A stretch of DNA of 64,000 nucleotides from Dehalococcoidia bacterium. GTDB lineage: Bacteria; Chloroflexota; Dehalococcoidia; Tepidiformales; Tepidiformaceae. Made by a program: the position numbers and the translations under genes. Numbering within the stretch: position 1 is the first letter of the stretch; the number at the start of each line of letters is the position of its first letter. The stretch lies in contig JADLBC010000040.1 in NCBI GenBank assembly GCA_020847985.1, forward strand, positions 1-64,000, written 5' to 3'. Below the pieces are notes generated by a model. It did not search any database. It was not told the origin of the DNA and saw only the letters and a list, made by a program, of their open reading frames with translations. Positions 37,561-46,939 of this stretch are shown here, one piece after another.

Positions 37561-38940
37561 GTGACCGGGCGGCTGGCGCTGCGTGGCGCCGCGGTGGGCG
37601 CGGCGGGCGGAATCGCGGGCCTGATCGCGGGGGCGCTGGCGATTCCCACGGGCCGCACATGGCTCGAAGTCGCGCTGGCGTTGGCGGCGGTCGCGCTGGC
37701 GACGTTGGGTGGCTACTTCGGGCTGCGCGAGTCGTCGCGCGCGGTGGAGGATGTTTCGCTGGCGGCGCGGCGGCTCGCGAGCGGGGACATGGGCGAACGG
37801 GTGGCGATTTCGCTCGGGCCGGCGGCGGGCCTGACGCAGAGCTTCAACGCGATGGCGCGGCAGTTGCAGACCCTGCTGGCGACGGTAGCGGCGGAGGAAG
37901 CGCGGCTGCGGGCCGTGTTCGATGCCTCGGCGGACCCGATGTTCGCGACGACGGCGGACACGACGGTGTGCTTCATGAACGCGGCGGCGGAGCGGATGTT
38001 CGGGCTCGCGCCGGGCACGGGACTGAACCGGCCGTTCATCGAAATCGCGCGGGACTTCGAACTCGATGGGCTGCTGCGGCGTGCAATCGCGGACGGCCAG
38101 GAGGGGGTGACGTCGGTCATCACCTTCGGGGCGAAGCGGACGCCGCTGCGGGCGGCGGCGTTGCCCATCCACGATGGGGGCGCGTGGTCGGTGCTGCTCA
38201 CACTCACGGACCTGACGGAGGTGCAACGCGCGGACCAGGTGCGGCGGGACTTCCTCAGCAACGTGTCGCACGAGCTGCGGACGCCGCTCGCGGCCATCCG
38301 GGCGCTGGTGGAGACGATCGAGAGCGGCGCGGTGGAGCCGGGCGAGGAGACGGATGCGTTCCTGGCGCGAATCCGGCAGCAGGTGGACCGGCTGACGCTG
38401 CTGGTGAACGAACTGCTGGACCTTTCGCGGATCGAATCGGGGGCGCTGGAGCTGACGCCCGAGCCGGTGGACCTGGCGCAGCTGTTCGCGGAGGCGGTTT
38501 CGCTGATGGCACACCGGCTGGAGGCGGAGGGCGTGGCGGCAGTGTTCGAAGGCGGGCCGATGGCCGTGGAGGGCGACCGGGCGGCGCTGCTGCGGGTGGT
38601 CTCGAACCTGGTGGATAACGCGATCAAGTTCAGCCCCCGGGGAAGCACGATCCACGCGAGCGCGCGGGATGAGGGCGACCTCGTGGCGTTCGAAGTGCGG
38701 GATGAGGGCCCGGGGATCGCCGAGAGCGACCTGCCGCGCGTATTCGAACGGTTCTACAAAGGCGACGCGTCGCGGGCGGGGACGGGCGTGGGGCTGGGGC
38801 TGGCGATTGTGAAGCACCTGGTGCGCGCGCACGGGGGCACTGCAACCGCTTCCAGCCCACCGGGAGCCGGGGCGATTTTCACGGTGCGGCTGCCACGGCG
38901 GTTCGTCGGGCAGCGGGCGCCGCTTTCGCGAACGGCCTGA
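37561..38940 (+). CDS. Sensor histidine kinase (PhoR-like)
   Basis: 459 residues from GTG 37561. Two N-terminal membrane helices (about 10-26 and 36-53) with almost no outside loop, HAMP ('RRLASGDMGERVAISLGPAA'), PAS ('LRAVFDASADPMFATTADTT'), HisKA with 'FLSNVSHELRTPLAAIRALV' and HATPase with 'LLRVVSNLVDNAIKFSPRGS' and 'GTGVGLGLAIVKHLVRAHGG'. The short outside loop implies sensing in the membrane or cytoplasm. It forms a two-gene unit with the regulator. Confidence 0.93.
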   Translation: MTGRLALRGAAVGAAGGIAGLIAGALAIPTGRTWLEVALALAAVALATLGGYFGLRESSRAVEDVSLAARRLASGDMGERVAISLGPAAGLTQSFNAMARQLQTLLATVAAEEARLRAVFDASADPMFATTADTTVCFMNAAAERMFGLAPGTGLNRPFIEIARDFELDGLLRRAIADGQEGVTSVITFGAKRTPLRAAALPIHDGGAWSVLLTLTDLTEVQRADQVRRDFLSNVSHELRTPLAAIRALVETIESGAVEPGEETDAFLARIRQQVDRLTLLVNELLDLSRIESGALELTPEPVDLAQLFAEAVSLMAHRLEAEGVAAVFEGGPMAVEGDRAALLRVVSNLVDNAIKFSPRGSTIHASARDEGDLVAFEVRDEGPGIAESDLPRVFERFYKGDASRAGTGVGLGLAIVKHLVRAHGGTATASSPPGAGAIFTVRLPRRFVGQRAPLSRTA

Positions 38941-39017
38941 CGAGGTTCGAGGTTCGAGGCTCGAGGCATGAGGCGGGTCCCTGGCACGCGCGATCGATCG
39001 TTGAGTTTTGAAGTTTG
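38941..39017. repeat. Tandem AGGTTCG-type heptamers between convergent genes
   Basis: Starting at the kinase stop, gaggttc gaggttc gaggctc gaggcat form a short tandem heptamer tract, followed near 39000 by ttgagttttgaagtttgag. Position and unit length recall the AGTTCCC heptamers elsewhere in the window, though the unit sequence differs. Confidence 0.45.
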
Positions 39018-39021
39018 AGCG

Positions 39022-39696
39022 CTAAGGGCCGCGCCGTTGGATGCGGACGGTGCCGCGAGGGGCTTCGAGCAGGAGGCTTGGGGAGTCGGTGGTGGCGCCG
39101 CTGGTGGCGCCGTCCTGGAGGGGGAATTCGCTCTGGAGCTTGCCGCTGCCATCGAGCATGAACTGCTGGTTCTGCGCGAGCGTGACGGTGATGTCGCCAT
39201 TGCCGGTGGTGGCGGTGATAGGGCCGCGGAGCCAGTTCACGACGATGTCGCCCTTGCCGGTGACGAGTTCGAGGCGGGCGCTGTAGGGCACGGTGAGCTG
39301 TACGGTCGGGCGGCCGCGGCCGGCTGGCCCGGGTTCGCGCCAGGTGCGGATGGTGACGGTTTCGCCATCGCGTTCGATGCGGGATTCGAGGCCGGCGAGG
39401 TCGTCGTAGGCATCGTCGCGGGAATCGCCGCGCCCTTCGCGAACGACCGTGGCGAGCACGGTGGAATCGCGCTGGCCCATCACGAGGATGCTGCCTTCCA
39501 TGTTTTCGACGCGCACGGTCGGGGTGCCTCGCGTGGAGAGGGCCTGTTCGAGGCGCTCGGTGACGATGACGGCGGCGTCATCGCCGGGGGCGAGAAAGCG
39601 AAGGACGGTGAAGAGCACGACGGCCATGCCGGCGGGGGGCAGGACCCACCAGAAGCGCCGGTAGCCGGGCGCGAGGTCGAGGTCCGCGAGGTTCAC
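39022..39696 (-). CDS. Membrane-anchored DUF4097-like adhesin-fold protein
   Basis: 224 residues: one membrane helix near residues 14-33 ('FWWVLPPAGMAVVLFTVLRF') then a beta-rich domain with repeated turns such as 'VENMEGSILVMGQRDSTVLA', 'LVTGKGDIVVNWLRGPITAT', 'TGNGDITVTL'. That is the DUF4097/head-GIN-like beta-solenoid pattern, function unknown. Its start overlaps the purM stop by 4 bp (ATGA), so it is translated together with purM without an obvious functional link. Confidence 0.7.
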   Translation of the reverse strand: MNLADLDLAPGYRRFWWVLPPAGMAVVLFTVLRFLAPGDDAAVIVTERLEQALSTRGTPTVRVENMEGSILVMGQRDSTVLATVVREGRGDSRDDAYDDLAGLESRIERDGETVTIRTWREPGPAGRGRPTVQLTVPYSARLELVTGKGDIVVNWLRGPITATTGNGDITVTLAQNQQFMLDGSGKLQSEFPLQDGATSGATTDSPSLLLEAPRGTVRIQRRGP

Positions 39697-40739
39697 AGGT
39701 TCTTGAGTTCGACGCGGCGCCCGGTATCGGGGACGACCTGGCCGATGCGGAGCGCGCCGGGAATGGCATCGATCACGCCGGCGGCATCGCCGGGATCGAC
39801 CATGAGGACGAGGCCGATGCCCATGTTGAAGACTTCGTACATTTCCTCGGCGGCGATTTCGCCACGTTGTTCGATGAGCCGGAAGATGGGGAGCACGGGC
39901 CAGGCCTTCGTATCGAAGACGGCGGTGAGGTCGCGCGGGAGGATGCGGGGGACGTTTTCGGTGTAGCCGCCGCCGGTGATGTGGGCGATGCCGTGGACGC
40001 GATCGAGCACGGGTGTGACGACGGTGGCGTAGGGAAGGTGGGTGGCGAGCAGGGCATCGCCGATGGTGGCGCCGCCGAGCAGGGCGGGCTTCTCGGCGAG
40101 CAGGCGGACGGTTTCTTCGGGCGGTTCGCCGTCGGCGATGTGGAGGGCCTTGCGGGCGAGGGAGAAGCCGTTGGTGTGCAGGCCGGAGCTGGGAATGCCG
40201 ATGAGGGCGTCGCCGGCGCGCACCTTCGAACCATCGATGATCTGGTCGCGTTCGACGACGCCGACGATGAAGCCGGCGAGGTCGAAGTCGCCGGGGGCGT
40301 AGACATCGGGCATGTCGGCGGTTTCGCCACCGAGGAGGGCGCAGCCGGCATCGGCGCAGGCGCGGGCGACGCCTTCGACGAGGGTTGTCTTCTGGTCGTT
40401 GGTGAGGCCGTTGCCGGCGATGTAATCGAGGAAGAAGAGGGGCGTGGCGCCGCAGGCGAGGATGTCGTTGACGCTGTGGCCGAGGATATCGGCGCCGCAG
40501 AGGTCGAGGCGGGCGGCGGCGAGCTGGACCTTCACCTTCGTGCCGATGCCATCGGCGCTGGCGGCGAGCACGGGGTCGCGATATCCCTCGCCGAGGCGGA
40601 AGAGGCCGCTGAAGGGGCCTGCATCGCTCAGGACTTCGGGACGGCGGGCCTGGGCGAGGATGCCGGGCAGGCCGGCGGCGAACCGGCTGCGCGCGGCGAT
40701 ATCGACGCCGGCGGCGGCGTAGGCTTTCTGTTCGGTCAC
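39693..40739 (-). CDS. purM: Phosphoribosylformylglycinamidine cyclo-ligase
   Basis: 348 residues. AIR synthase features: 'YAAAGVDIAARSRFAAGLPG', 'DGIGTKVKVQLAAARLDLCG', 'GHSVNDILACGATPLFFLDY', 'GGETADMP' and 'GIPSSGLHTNGFSLARKAL'. It closes the imidazole ring in purine synthesis, using the product of PurL (5.2 kb). It is followed by the overlapping DUF4097-like gene rather than purN. Confidence 0.96.
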   Translation of the reverse strand: MTEQKAYAAAGVDIAARSRFAAGLPGILAQARRPEVLSDAGPFSGLFRLGEGYRDPVLAASADGIGTKVKVQLAAARLDLCGADILGHSVNDILACGATPLFFLDYIAGNGLTNDQKTTLVEGVARACADAGCALLGGETADMPDVYAPGDFDLAGFIVGVVERDQIIDGSKVRAGDALIGIPSSGLHTNGFSLARKALHIADGEPPEETVRLLAEKPALLGGATIGDALLATHLPYATVVTPVLDRVHGIAHITGGGYTENVPRILPRDLTAVFDTKAWPVLPIFRLIEQRGEIAAEEMYEVFNMGIGLVLMVDPGDAAGVIDAIPGALRIGQVVPDTGRRVELKNL

Positions 40740-40824
40740 CGCGTGGCCTCCGTGCTCCGCATGCGCTCCAGACTACAGTCCGGGGGCGCGAGGGGACAGC
40801 GAAACCACGCGGGCGGGGCGCGGA

Positions 40825-41289
40825 TTAGTAGCGGCCGCCGAGCTTGGTGTGGTCCCAGGAGTAGACATCGACGGGGTTTACGCGAACGATGACGCGCTTG
40901 GCGGCGGCTTTGAGCTGGCCTTCCGAGGGGGTATCGGAAAGGGGGGCGCCGCTGTACTTGTGGCCGACGAGGCCCATGAGCTTCGCGGTCTCGACGTTGT
41001 CGGTGATTATCTCGGCTTCGCCTTCGACGACGACACCCCTGAGCTGGTTGTAGGCGGTGCCGGTTTCGAGCATGCAGGTGATCTTGGGATTGCGCTGGAG
41101 GTTGAGGATCTTCTGGCTCTTGCCGAAGGTGGTGAAGTGGAACTTGCCATCGACGACGACGTACCACATGGCGACGAGGTGGGGGAAGCCTTTGGGGCCG
41201 ATGGAGGCGACCTGGAGGGTCCACCCTTCTTCCATGAGGGCTTTCTGTTCGTCATCGGTGAGGGCGATCTGGTTGCGGCGGCTGGGCAT
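40825..41289 (-). CDS. PPOX-class flavin/F420-binding protein
   Basis: 154 residues. Split-barrel flavoprotein pattern: 'TLQVASIGPKGFPHLVAMWY', 'FTTFGKSQKILNLQRNPKIT' and 'RGVVVEGEAEIITD'. Similar to pyridoxamine-phosphate-oxidase-like F420-dependent reductases. The cofactor (FMN or F420) and substrate cannot be settled by eye. A second, distinct split-barrel protein is encoded divergently at 41374. Confidence 0.82.
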   Translation of the reverse strand: MPSRRNQIALTDDEQKALMEEGWTLQVASIGPKGFPHLVAMWYVVVDGKFHFTTFGKSQKILNLQRNPKITCMLETGTAYNQLRGVVVEGEAEIITDNVETAKLMGLVGHKYSGAPLSDTPSEGQLKAAAKRVIVRVNPVDVYSWDHTKLGGRY

Positions 41290-41373
41290 GGGTGCGGGCC
41301 TCGCGGGGTGTAAGATGCCGCAAATCTACAGGTCCGCGGGGTTCGAAACACCCCGGAGGGCGCGGAGTGCCGC

Positions 41374-41976
41374 ATGAGTGACGATACTTTCCATCCGGGG
41401 GAACGTTTCATGCAGGACCAGCATGATTCGCGCCGGCTCGCGGACGCCGTCCAGCGGGCCACGTTCCACGGCGAATTCACCGCGAACGACCGGGCGTTCA
41501 TCGAGCGCATGGATATGTTCTTCCTCGCGACGGGCGACGCGGGCGGGAACCTGGACTGTTCGTACAAGGGCGGCAACCCGGGATTCGTGCGCGTGGTCGA
41601 TGCACGGACGCTGGCGTTTCCGAACTACGACGGGAACGGGATGTTCATGAGCCTGGGGAACATCAGGGAGCACGCGAAGGTGGGGATGCTGTTCATCGAT
41701 TTCGCCAACCAATGGCGGATGCGGGTGAACGGGACGGCGGCGGTTTCGTTCGATGACGCGTTGCTGGCGGAGTACCCGGGGGCGTCGGCGATGGTGCGGG
41801 TGACAGCGGGGCAGATCTTCCCGAACTGCGGGCGGTACATCCACAAGATGGAGACGGTTGAGCGGTCGGTGTTCGTGCCGCAGGCTGGGCTCGAGACGCC
41901 GGAGCCGGGATGGAAGGCGCACTTCGCGGAGGTGCTGCCCGAGGCTCAGCGGCACAAGCACGCCGGGGAGGGCTGA
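41374..41976 (+). CDS. Pyridoxamine 5'-phosphate oxidase family protein
   Basis: 200 residues from ATG 41374. 'FIERMDMFFLATGDAGGNLD', then 'KGGNPGFVRVVDARTLAFPN', 'GNGMFMSLGNI' and 'VGMLFIDF' mark the split-barrel FMN-binding family, of the kind with a longer C-terminal extension. Enzymatic role unknown. Its stop (TGA 41974-41976) overlaps the PPK2 start ATG 41976, so the two are coupled. Confidence 0.82.
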   Translation: MSDDTFHPGERFMQDQHDSRRLADAVQRATFHGEFTANDRAFIERMDMFFLATGDAGGNLDCSYKGGNPGFVRVVDARTLAFPNYDGNGMFMSLGNIREHAKVGMLFIDFANQWRMRVNGTAAVSFDDALLAEYPGASAMVRVTAGQIFPNCGRYIHKMETVERSVFVPQAGLETPEPGWKAHFAEVLPEAQRHKHAGEG

Positions 41977-42788
41977 TGCCAAACAACCACTCGCAGCCGC
42001 TGGTACCACCGCACGGGAAGAAGTTCGACCTCGACGACTACGCGCCTGGCTACAGCGGCGGATACGACCGGGCGCGGGCGGAAGCGGAGATCGTGGCGCT
42101 GCGCATCCGGCTCAACGACCTCCAGGACGTGCTCTACGCGGACCGGCGCTTCAGCCTGCTGATCGTGCTGCAGGGTATCGACACGGCGGGCAAGGATGGG
42201 ACGATCAAGAGCGTGTTCCAGCAAGTTGGCCCGCTGGGGTGTTCGGTATCGAACTTTGGCGTGCCGACGGACGAGGAGCTGGGGCACGACTTCCTCTGGC
42301 GGTACCACCAGCGGACGCCGAAGAAGGGTTCGGTGGTGATCTTCAACCGTTCGCACTACGAGGCGGTGCTGGTGGAGCGGGTGAAGAACCTGGTTCCGAA
42401 AGAGACGTGGCAGGGGCGTTACGACCAGATCAACCAGTTCGAGGATCTGCTCAGCCGGTCGGGCACGGTGATCATGAAGTTCTTCCTGCACATTTCGAAG
42501 GACGAGCAACGGGAACGGCTGCAGGAGCGCATCGACAACCCGAAGAAGAACTGGAAGTTCCGGGTTGGGGACCTGGATGAGCGCAAGCTCTGGGGCGATT
42601 ACGAGGACGCGTTCGAGGACATGATCGCGAAATGCAACACGGCATCGGCGCCCTGGCACGTGGTGCCTGCGGACCGCAAGTGGTACCGGGACGTCGTGAT
42701 CGCGCAGGCGCTGATCGAACGGCTGGAGGCGCTGGACCTTCGCTATCCGCCGGCGGAACCGGGGATCAAGGGGTTGAAGGTCGAGTAG
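41976..42788 (+). CDS. ppk2: Polyphosphate kinase 2 family protein
   Basis: 270 residues. Walker A 'VLQGIDTAGKDGTIKSVFQQ', Walker B region 'GSVVIFNRSHYEAVLVERV' and lid 'HVVPADRKWYRDVVIAQALI' identify PPK2, which moves phosphate between polyphosphate and nucleotides. The length fits the single-domain class. Coupled to the flavoprotein gene upstream; its last 23 bp overlap the convergent acetyltransferase gene. Confidence 0.93.
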   Translation: MPNNHSQPLVPPHGKKFDLDDYAPGYSGGYDRARAEAEIVALRIRLNDLQDVLYADRRFSLLIVLQGIDTAGKDGTIKSVFQQVGPLGCSVSNFGVPTDEELGHDFLWRYHQRTPKKGSVVIFNRSHYEAVLVERVKNLVPKETWQGRYDQINQFEDLLSRSGTVIMKFFLHISKDEQRERLQERIDNPKKNWKFRVGDLDERKLWGDYEDAFEDMIAKCNTASAPWHVVPADRKWYRDVVIAQALIERLEALDLRYPPAEPGIKGLKVE

Positions 42789-43152
42789 GGCGGCGCAGTT
42801 CGCGGCGGAAGGCGATGCCGCCGGCGGGGCCTTCGCCGTGGAGCGGCCGGAGGCCCATGCGGCTCCAGAAGTAGACGGCGAGCCCGAGATGTGGCGGCGC
42901 CCACGCGGTCAGTGCATCCCAGGGCCCGGCCTCGGCGGCTTCGCGGAGGAGGCGGGCGGCTTCGGAGCCGAGACCATACCCGCGGGCGGGCACATCGATG
43001 CAGAGCGCGGCGATGTACAGGTCGCGGCCGTGTGTCTCGAGGCGGATGCGGCCGGCGGGCGTGCCATCGGCGAGGCGGACGATGCGCAGGGTGCCATCGC
43101 CGGCGTCTTCGATGCGCGCCCGGTGCCCGGTGAGCGGCAGCGCGACGGTCAT
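42766..43152 (-). CDS. GNAT-family N-acetyltransferase
   Basis: 128 residues from ATG 43152. GNAT elements: 'GRIRLETHGRDLYIAALCID', acetyl-CoA loop region 'ARGYGLGSEAARLLREAAE' (R/QxxGxG/A-like) and 'AVYFWSRMGLRP'. Acceptor unknown. It starts within the last codons of dinG (4-bp overlap) and overlaps the end of the convergent ppk2 by 23 bp. Confidence 0.82.
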   Translation of the reverse strand: MTVALPLTGHRARIEDAGDGTLRIVRLADGTPAGRIRLETHGRDLYIAALCIDVPARGYGLGSEAARLLREAAEAGPWDALTAWAPPHLGLAVYFWSRMGLRPLHGEGPAGGIAFRRELRRPTRPSTP

Positions 43153-45896
43153 TCGAGCCACTCGCGGACGCGTTCGGCGACGACGGGCGAGGCGGCGCGG
43201 ATTCTCGTGCACCCGGGCAGCGCATCGACGAAGGCGCGGCCGTAGCGCTTTTCGGTGAGGCGGCGGTCGAGGACGGCGACGACGCCGCGGTCGTGGCGGT
43301 CGCGAATGAGGCGGCCAAAGCCCTGGCGGAAGCGAAGGATGGCGGACGGGAGCGAGAACTCCTCGAAGGGGTTGGCGTACTGCTCGCCGCGAGCGCGCTG
43401 GACGGGGTCGGTGGGGACGGCGAACGGGAGCCGGACGATGATGAGCTGGGAGAGGGCATCGCCGCGGATGTCGACGCCTTCCCAGAAGCTCTGGGCGCCG
43501 AGGATGACGCTGCGGGGGTTCGCGCGGAGGTTATCGGTGAGGCGGCGGGGGTCGCCATCGATGCCCTGGGCGAAGACGTTGATGCCGGCGGCTTCGAGTT
43601 CGGGGCGAATAAGCGCGGCGACGGCCTGCAACGCGGCGTGTGACGTGAACAGGGCGAGGGTGCGGCCCTCAGCGGCGGTAACCAGGCGGCTGATGACGGG
43701 CGCGACGGCGTCGTTAAAGGCGCGGTCGGAGGGTTCGGGGACATCGGTGATGGCCGCGAGCAGGGTCGAGGCTTCGTAATCGAACGGCGAGCCGAGTTGC
43801 AGGGTGCGCGGCGTTTCGAGGCCGATGCGCTTCGCGGCGTACTCCATGCTGCCGTTGGCAGCGAGGGTGGCACTGGTGGCGACGACGGTGCGGCGCTTTT
43901 CGAAGAGTTCGGACCAGAGCCGGGGCCCGACATCGAGGGGGGCGGTGTTTACGGAGGCGGATCCATCGCGTTCGCGGGCGAGCCAGGTGACGGAGCCGCC
44001 ATCGCTATCGCCCGCGAGGAGGATGTGGAGCAGCGAACGGAGGTCCTCGACCTTACGGCGGGCGGTATCGACCTCGCCGGCGATGGCGTCGGGCTCTTCG
44101 GTGGTGGCGCCGGTGGCGACGAGCTGGGCAGCGGCCTCGGCGCGGGCGTTGATATCGGCGAGGGCACGGTCGAGGACGGCCCAGGCGTCGGCCGCGGCGG
44201 ACCAGCCGAGTCGGGCGCGAAGGGCTGCGTCCAGGACTATGCGGTCGTCGTCGGTGCCGCGGGGGACGAACGCGGCGAAGGCTTCGAAGGTGGCCGGTAC
44301 GAGCTTCGCGGCGGCGGCCACGGCGGTCTCGAGGGCGGCCGCGGCCATGGTCACGCCGCCTTCGGGGAACTGCTTGAGGAGGGTGACGACGCCGCCTTCG
44401 CGCTGGTCGCGCTGGCGGGGGCGATGGAGGCCTTCGAGGGCTTCGGCGAGGAGGCGGCGGCTGGCGCTGCCGCCGAACTGGCGCGTGGCCTGGTCCTCGA
44501 GGTTGTGGGCTTCATCGATGATGAGGTGGTCGAAGGCGGGGAGGACGGAGCCACCGGCGGCGACATCGGCGAGGAGGAGGGCATGGTTGACGACGATCAG
44601 GTGGGCGGCCTCGCCGGCCTTGCGGGCGCGCTGGAGGAAGCATTTGCCTTCGCGCACCCAGACGGGCTGCTTCGCCAGGCAGTCGGTGTCCTGGGCGCTG
44701 AAGCGCTGCCAGGTGACGAAGTCGTTGCGGTCGAGGCTGAGTTCGCCGCGGTCGCCGGTCTCGGTTTCGGGAAGCCAGAGGAGCATGCGGGTCGCGAGCT
44801 GGGCGAAGTCGGGGTCGCCGAGATTCGCCATATAGCTCGACATCCAGCGGCGAACGCAGAGGTAGTTCTGGCGGCCCTTGAGGAGCGAGGCGCGAAGCTC
44901 TGATTCACCGGTGATTTCGCCGGCGGCGACGAGGATGCGCCGGAGGGCGGGGATGTCCTTGCGGATGAGCTGTTCCTGGAGGGCGATGGTGTTGGTGGAG
45001 ATGACGACGCGTTCGCCGTTGCGGAGGGCGTGCATGGCGGCGGGGAGAAGGTAGGCGAGGGACTTGCCGACGCCGGTGCCGGCTTCGATGAGCCAGTGGC
45101 CACCTTCGGCCATGGCGCGGCGGACGGCTTCGGCCATGCGTTCCTGCTCGGCGCGGGCTTCGAATCCTTCGAAGGCGCGCGGGGCGGCGGCAAGTGCGCG
45201 TTCGAGTTCGCCGCGAATGACGAGCTGGCGTGGTTCGCGCTTCTGCAGCGGTTCGAGCGCCGGGGCCGGACGAATGCTGGGGAGGCTGCGTTCGCCCTGG
45301 GGGATGCCCTCCCACGAGCGCCCGGCGATGAGCTCGGCGACGACGGGGTCGTGCATGGAGATGAGCCGCGCCATTTGCAGGCGGGTGTCCTCGGGAATGG
45401 CGGCGGCGCGTGCGAGGAGGGCGGAGAAGACGGCGGCGGCGGTTCGCGCATCGGGGAGCGCGCGATGGTAGGTCCCTGCTTCGACGCCGAGGTGGGCGGC
45501 GAGCTCTTCAAGGTTGCGCGGCTGGCGTTCCGGGATCAGATGGCGGGAGAGGACGACGGTATCGACCTGGGGGACGCCATCGAGGGCAACACCCTCGCGG
45601 CGGAGATGGCCCAGGTCGAAGCGGATGTTCTGGCCGACGATGGGGCCATCGCCGATAAAGTCGCGCAGCTCGCCGATGACCTCTTCGATGCGGGGTGCGA
45701 GGGCGACATCGTCATCGGTGATGCCGGTGAGGTGGGCGACGAAGGGTGGGATGGGCCGCCCGGGGTTCACGAGCCGTTCGTAGGTGGCGAGCACGGCGCC
45801 GGACTCATCGAAGCGGACGGCGCCGATCTCGGTGACGCGGTCGTCCTCGGCGAGGCCGGTGGTCTCGAGGTCGAGGGAGACGAAGGAGCGAGTCAC
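43149..45896 (-). CDS. dinG: DinG-family helicase fused to a DnaQ-like exonuclease
   Basis: 915 residues. Residues 1 to about 165 are a DEDDh exonuclease ('FVSLDLETTGLAEDDRVTEI', 'YHRALPDARTAAAVFSAL'). The remainder is a DinG/XPD-like superfamily 2 helicase: Walker A 'LIEAGTGVGKSLAYLLP', 'LIIDEAHNLED' and late motif 'LRFRQGFGRLIRDRHDRG'. Three cysteines in the region between ('YLCVRRW', 'DTDCLAK', 'EGKCFLQ') recall the Fe-S cluster of XPD-type enzymes; a fourth ligand is not obvious. It works in DNA repair or R-loop removal. The exonuclease fusion is typical of Gram-positive-type DinG. Confidence 0.93.
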   Translation of the reverse strand: MTRSFVSLDLETTGLAEDDRVTEIGAVRFDESGAVLATYERLVNPGRPIPPFVAHLTGITDDDVALAPRIEEVIGELRDFIGDGPIVGQNIRFDLGHLRREGVALDGVPQVDTVVLSRHLIPERQPRNLEELAAHLGVEAGTYHRALPDARTAAAVFSALLARAAAIPEDTRLQMARLISMHDPVVAELIAGRSWEGIPQGERSLPSIRPAPALEPLQKREPRQLVIRGELERALAAAPRAFEGFEARAEQERMAEAVRRAMAEGGHWLIEAGTGVGKSLAYLLPAAMHALRNGERVVISTNTIALQEQLIRKDIPALRRILVAAGEITGESELRASLLKGRQNYLCVRRWMSSYMANLGDPDFAQLATRMLLWLPETETGDRGELSLDRNDFVTWQRFSAQDTDCLAKQPVWVREGKCFLQRARKAGEAAHLIVVNHALLLADVAAGGSVLPAFDHLIIDEAHNLEDQATRQFGGSASRRLLAEALEGLHRPRQRDQREGGVVTLLKQFPEGGVTMAAAALETAVAAAAKLVPATFEAFAAFVPRGTDDDRIVLDAALRARLGWSAAADAWAVLDRALADINARAEAAAQLVATGATTEEPDAIAGEVDTARRKVEDLRSLLHILLAGDSDGGSVTWLARERDGSASVNTAPLDVGPRLWSELFEKRRTVVATSATLAANGSMEYAAKRIGLETPRTLQLGSPFDYEASTLLAAITDVPEPSDRAFNDAVAPVISRLVTAAEGRTLALFTSHAALQAVAALIRPELEAAGINVFAQGIDGDPRRLTDNLRANPRSVILGAQSFWEGVDIRGDALSQLIIVRLPFAVPTDPVQRARGEQYANPFEEFSLPSAILRFRQGFGRLIRDRHDRGVVAVLDRRLTEKRYGRAFVDALPGCTRIRAASPVVAERVREWLE

Positions 45897-46024
45897 GGTA
45901 CGAACATTCGTGCGAAGCCGGGTTGCGGTCCATCCCTGCCGGCGATCGGGGAGGGGGCAGCGGGAACAGTGTCGGCGACGGGCGCGCCACCGCTTGTCGC
46001 GGGCGCGGGGACGCGGGCAGGAGG

Positions 46025-46939
46025 TTAGCGGCGGAAGCTGTCGAGGGTGCGGCGGATGCCGTCATCGAAGGTGACTTCGGGCTGCCAGCCGAGCACCTCG
46101 CGGGCACGGGAGGTATCGAGCCAGAAGGCGCGCACATCGCCGGCGCGGGGCGGGCCGAAGCGAGGCTCGGCGGTGATGCCGGCGGCGGCGGTGAGTGCGG
46201 CATAGATGGTGTTCACGGAGGTGCCTTCGCCGACGCCGATATTGAGGGTTTCGCCGCCGCCGCGGGTGAGCGCGAGGACGTTGGCGCGGGCGATATCGCC
46301 AACGTAGATGTAGTCCTTCAGCTGTTCGCCGTCGCCATCGATGGTGCAGGGTTCGCCGGCGAGGAGCCGTCCGGTGAAGATGGCGACGACGCCGGCCTCG
46401 CCGTGAGGGTCCTGGCGGGGGCCGAAGGCGTTGGAGTAGCGCAGGATGGTGAATTCGAGGCCTTCGGTGCGGCCCTTGAGGGCGATGTAGAGTTCGCCGA
46501 CGAGCTTGGACATGCCGTAGTTGGAGACGGGCCGCAGGGGATGGGTCTCGGGGATGGGGAGGACGTCGGGGTTACCATAGACGGTGCCGCCGGAGGCGGA
46601 ATAGATGAGCTTGCGGACGCCGTAGCGCACACAGAGATCGGCGATGCGGGCGGTGCCGCCACCGTTGACTTCGAGGTCGTGGACGATATCGCCGCTGCTG
46701 AGCTTGACGCTGGCCTGGGCGGCGTGATGGTTGACGACTTCGGGGCGGAAGCTGGCGAAGAGGCGCTCGCTCTCGGCGGAGTGGATATCGGCTTCGTGGA
46801 GGACGGCGCCTTCGGGGACGTTGGCGCGGCGGCCAGTGGCGAGGTTATCGATGACGTGGACTTCGTGGCCTTCGGCCAGGTAGGCCTCGACGACGTGGGA
46901 GCCAATGAAGCCGGCTCCGCCAGTAACGAGGATGCGCAT
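46025..46939 (-). CDS. NAD-dependent nucleotide-sugar epimerase (GalE-like)
   Basis: 304 residues from ATG 46939 (AAGGGG upstream). 'RILVTGGAGFIGSHVVEAYL' for NAD binding, 'SASGGTVYGNP' and the catalytic Tyr/Lys in 'PVSNYGMSKLVGELY', 'LRYSNAFGPRQDPHGEAGVV' and 'DYIYVGDIARAN'. It is in the UDP-glucose/GlcNAc 4-epimerase group and could supply UDP-galactose-type sugars for the polysaccharide locus; that link is inference since it is 28 kb away. Confidence 0.9.
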   Translation of the reverse strand: MRILVTGGAGFIGSHVVEAYLAEGHEVHVIDNLATGRRANVPEGAVLHEADIHSAESERLFASFRPEVVNHHAAQASVKLSSGDIVHDLEVNGGGTARIADLCVRYGVRKLIYSASGGTVYGNPDVLPIPETHPLRPVSNYGMSKLVGELYIALKGRTEGLEFTILRYSNAFGPRQDPHGEAGVVAIFTGRLLAGEPCTIDGDGEQLKDYIYVGDIARANVLALTRGGGETLNIGVGEGTSVNTIYAALTAAAGITAEPRFGPPRAGDVRAFWLDTSRAREVLGWQPEVTFDDGIRRTLDSFRR

